Assembly (NCBI GenBank): GCA_902825845.1
Contig: CADECM010000025.1
Span: forward strand, 15,548-59,930
Direction: 5' to 3'
Origin: an uncultured beta proteobacterium
Lineage (GTDB): Bacteria > Pseudomonadota > Gammaproteobacteria > Burkholderiales > SG8-41
DNA: 44,383 bases
The position numbers and the translations under genes are program-made. The notes beneath the pieces were generated by a model. That model was not told the DNA's origin. It saw only the letters and a program-made list of their open reading frames with translations, and did not search any database. Positions 43,212 through 44,383 of the stretch are shown here, piece after piece (the stretch's first letter is position 1; every line of letters starts with the position of its first letter).

Positions 43212-44171
43212 GTGGAAACGATCGGCAGCTTGTGGATGTGGGTGGGCTTTGCGCTAGTGGTAACGATCATGCTCGCCGTGGATTTGTTCGTGGTGGGAGG
43301 CGGCAAGCAACACCGTGTTTCAATGCGGGAAGCGGCCATATGGTCGGCAGTGTGGGTGAGCGTGGCGTTTGTGTTCGCGGGCGTCCTGTGGTGGCACCTG
43401 GACGGAACGTCGGGCAGGGCAATCGCCAACGAAACCACTCTGGAGTTCGTCACGGGTTACCTGATCGAAAAATCCCTGGCCGTCGACAATGTGTTCGTCT
43501 GGCTGATGCTGTTTTCGTATTTCGCCGTGCCGCTGGCCCTGCAAAAACGCGTGCTGATCTATGGCGTCATCGGTGCCATTGTGATGCGCACCATTATGAT
43601 ATTCGCCGGCGTCTGGCTGATCGCAAAGTTTCACTGGCTTCTCTACGTTTTCGGCGCTTTCCTGCTCATTACCGGCATCAAGATGTGGTGGTTTGCCGAC
43701 GAGAAGCCCGATCTGGCAAAGAATCCTGTCGTGAAATGGATCCGCGGACACATGAACGTAACCCATGAACTGCACGGCGAACACTTCTTTGTGGTCAAGG
43801 CGGTCTCCGGCAAGCTCGTTCGCTTTGCGACCCCGCTGTTCCTGGTGCTGGTTCTGGTGGAGATCACGGATTTGATTTTCGCGGTCGACTCCATCCCTGC
43901 GATATTCGCCATTACCACGGATCCGTTTATTGTACTGACCTCGAACGTTTTCGCCATTCTCGGTCTGCGCGCAATGAACTTTCTGCTGGCTGACATGGCG
44001 GATCGTTTTTCTCTCTTGAAATACGGCCTCGCGATCGTGCTGATGTTCGTCGGGACCAAAATGATGCTGATCGACGTTTTCAAAGTACCGGTGTGGATAT
44101 CGCTCGGCATCGTAACGGCCATCATCGCGACGTCGGTTTTTCTTTCCCTGCGTAAAGCAGGACGTACCTGA
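43212..44171 (+). CDS. TerC-family membrane protein, second copy
   Basis: This 319-residue protein is a tandem paralogue of the gene before it. It keeps GYLIEKSLAVDNVFVWLML, ITDLIFAVDSIPAIFAITTD and TSNVFAILGLRAMNF almost unchanged, while the N-terminal loop and C-terminus differ. Start is a GTG at 43212 with GGGAG upstream. It is clearly in the same operon as the first copy and the hibernation factor. Two TerC proteins in tandem may form a hetero-oligomer or have different metal preferences, which the sequence cannot settle. Confidence 0.9.
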   Translation: METIGSLWMWVGFALVVTIMLAVDLFVVGGGKQHRVSMREAAIWSAVWVSVAFVFAGVLWWHLDGTSGRAIANETTLEFVTGYLIEKSLAVDNVFVWLMLFSYFAVPLALQKRVLIYGVIGAIVMRTIMIFAGVWLIAKFHWLLYVFGAFLLITGIKMWWFADEKPDLAKNPVVKWIRGHMNVTHELHGEHFFVVKAVSGKLVRFATPLFLVLVLVEITDLIFAVDSIPAIFAITTDPFIVLTSNVFAILGLRAMNFLLADMADRFSLLKYGLAIVLMFVGTKMMLIDVFKVPVWISLGIVTAIIATSVFLSLRKAGRT

Positions 44172-44238
44172 TGGATTTCGAGACGCACGCCCCGCCTGAA
44201 AGGACGCCTGGCGGCCGCAACTTGAGGGAACGCGGATA

Positions 44239-44383
44239 ATGCGCGGCCGGCCCATGACTCCCACACCCGCGGGCCGCGGAGCGATCCGCGATACCGCGCC
44301 AACCGTCACCCGGCACGCGGGCAGCGCGGCCGCCGCGCGTGGCATGCAACCGCTGGCCTGTGGCGGCGCCGCACTGGGCCTGG
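44239..44383 (+). CDS. possible start of a further gene, cut by the window edge
   Basis: A GAGGGA site stands before an ATG at 44239, and the frame stays open to the right end (48 codons). The sequence is Arg/Ala-rich and ends MQPLACGGAALGL, which recalls the start of aldo/keto reductases. An alternative ATG lies at 44254. With so little sequence this is only a possibility. Confidence 0.3.
   Translation, partial: MRGRPMTPTPAGRGAIRDTAPTVTRHAGSAAAARGMQPLACGGAALGL

Noticed and set aside
1..44383. CRISPR arrays, tRNA or rRNA genes, insertion sequences, phage genes
   Set aside because: No regularly spaced repeats, cloverleaf-like sequences, transposase or integrase motifs, or structural phage proteins were found on reading either strand.

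Overview
The window is GC-rich, densely coding DNA that looks like a chromosome segment of a betaproteobacterium, most likely of the order Burkholderiales. The strongest sign is five separate Bug-family (tripartite tricarboxylate) periplasmic binding proteins with no membrane components beside them. They are accompanied by many small catabolic operons, PaaI-type thioesterase, NIPSNAP, GlcG/HbpS and carboxymuconolactone decarboxylase-like genes. No rRNA, tRNA, CRISPR array, phage or insertion sequence was seen. This assignment is inferred from gene content only.

Layout. (1) 1-7670, minus strand: a tightly packed catabolic operon. In transcription order it holds an Fe-S/CCG-domain protein, an FAD aromatic-type hydroxylase, a Bug binding protein, an amidohydrolase, a two-module VOC protein, an MFS transporter, a CMD-like protein and the first codons of an alpha/beta hydrolase. 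The set suggests uptake, hydroxylation and hydrolysis of a cyclic compound whose identity cannot be read here. (2) 7736-15894: a small exported basic protein, a thioesterase, a two-gene CMD/dimeric-barrel operon, a 2-hydroxyacid dehydrogenase, a Tat-exported PhoX-like protein, a di-haem cytochrome c peroxidase and a NIPSNAP protein that ends at a clear terminator. (3) 15965-24579: an Old Yellow Enzyme, an SLC13/DASS anion transporter, an IlvD/Edd-type sugar-acid dehydratase, a sulfatase and a GlcG/HbpS protein, all on the minus strand. A PQQ alcohol dehydrogenase lies divergent to them and carries the Asp-x-Asp signature of lanthanide-dependent enzymes. (4) 24664-29378: a chemoreceptor, an outer-membrane barrel and a DUF4157 (eCIS core) protein with a C-terminal papain-like (CHAP/NlpC-like) domain. 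(5) 29471-38975: a bicupin, Bug proteins, a CoA-transferase-like pair whose A subunit is interrupted by an in-frame TGA, a serine beta-lactamase-like hydrolase, an exported alpha/beta hydrolase and a tandem Bug pair. (6) 39091-44171: AraC/GyrI-like and NhaR regulators, and a ribosome hibernation factor followed by two TerC proteins. A possible new gene starts at the right edge.

Non-coding structure is notable. There is a nested inverted repeat with perfect 21-bp arms at 17107-17229. Two members of a palindromic intergenic repeat family lie at 18649 and 26371. An AT-rich motif related to TAACTATCTGTTTTTA occurs in four intergenic places. Several operator-like dyads lie just upstream of genes.

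The observations most worth pursuing are the in-frame UGA in the CoA-transferase A subunit, the orphan DUF4157 plus papain-like protein, the lanthanide signature of the PQQ dehydrogenase, and the NhaR / hibernation factor / TerC-TerC arrangement.
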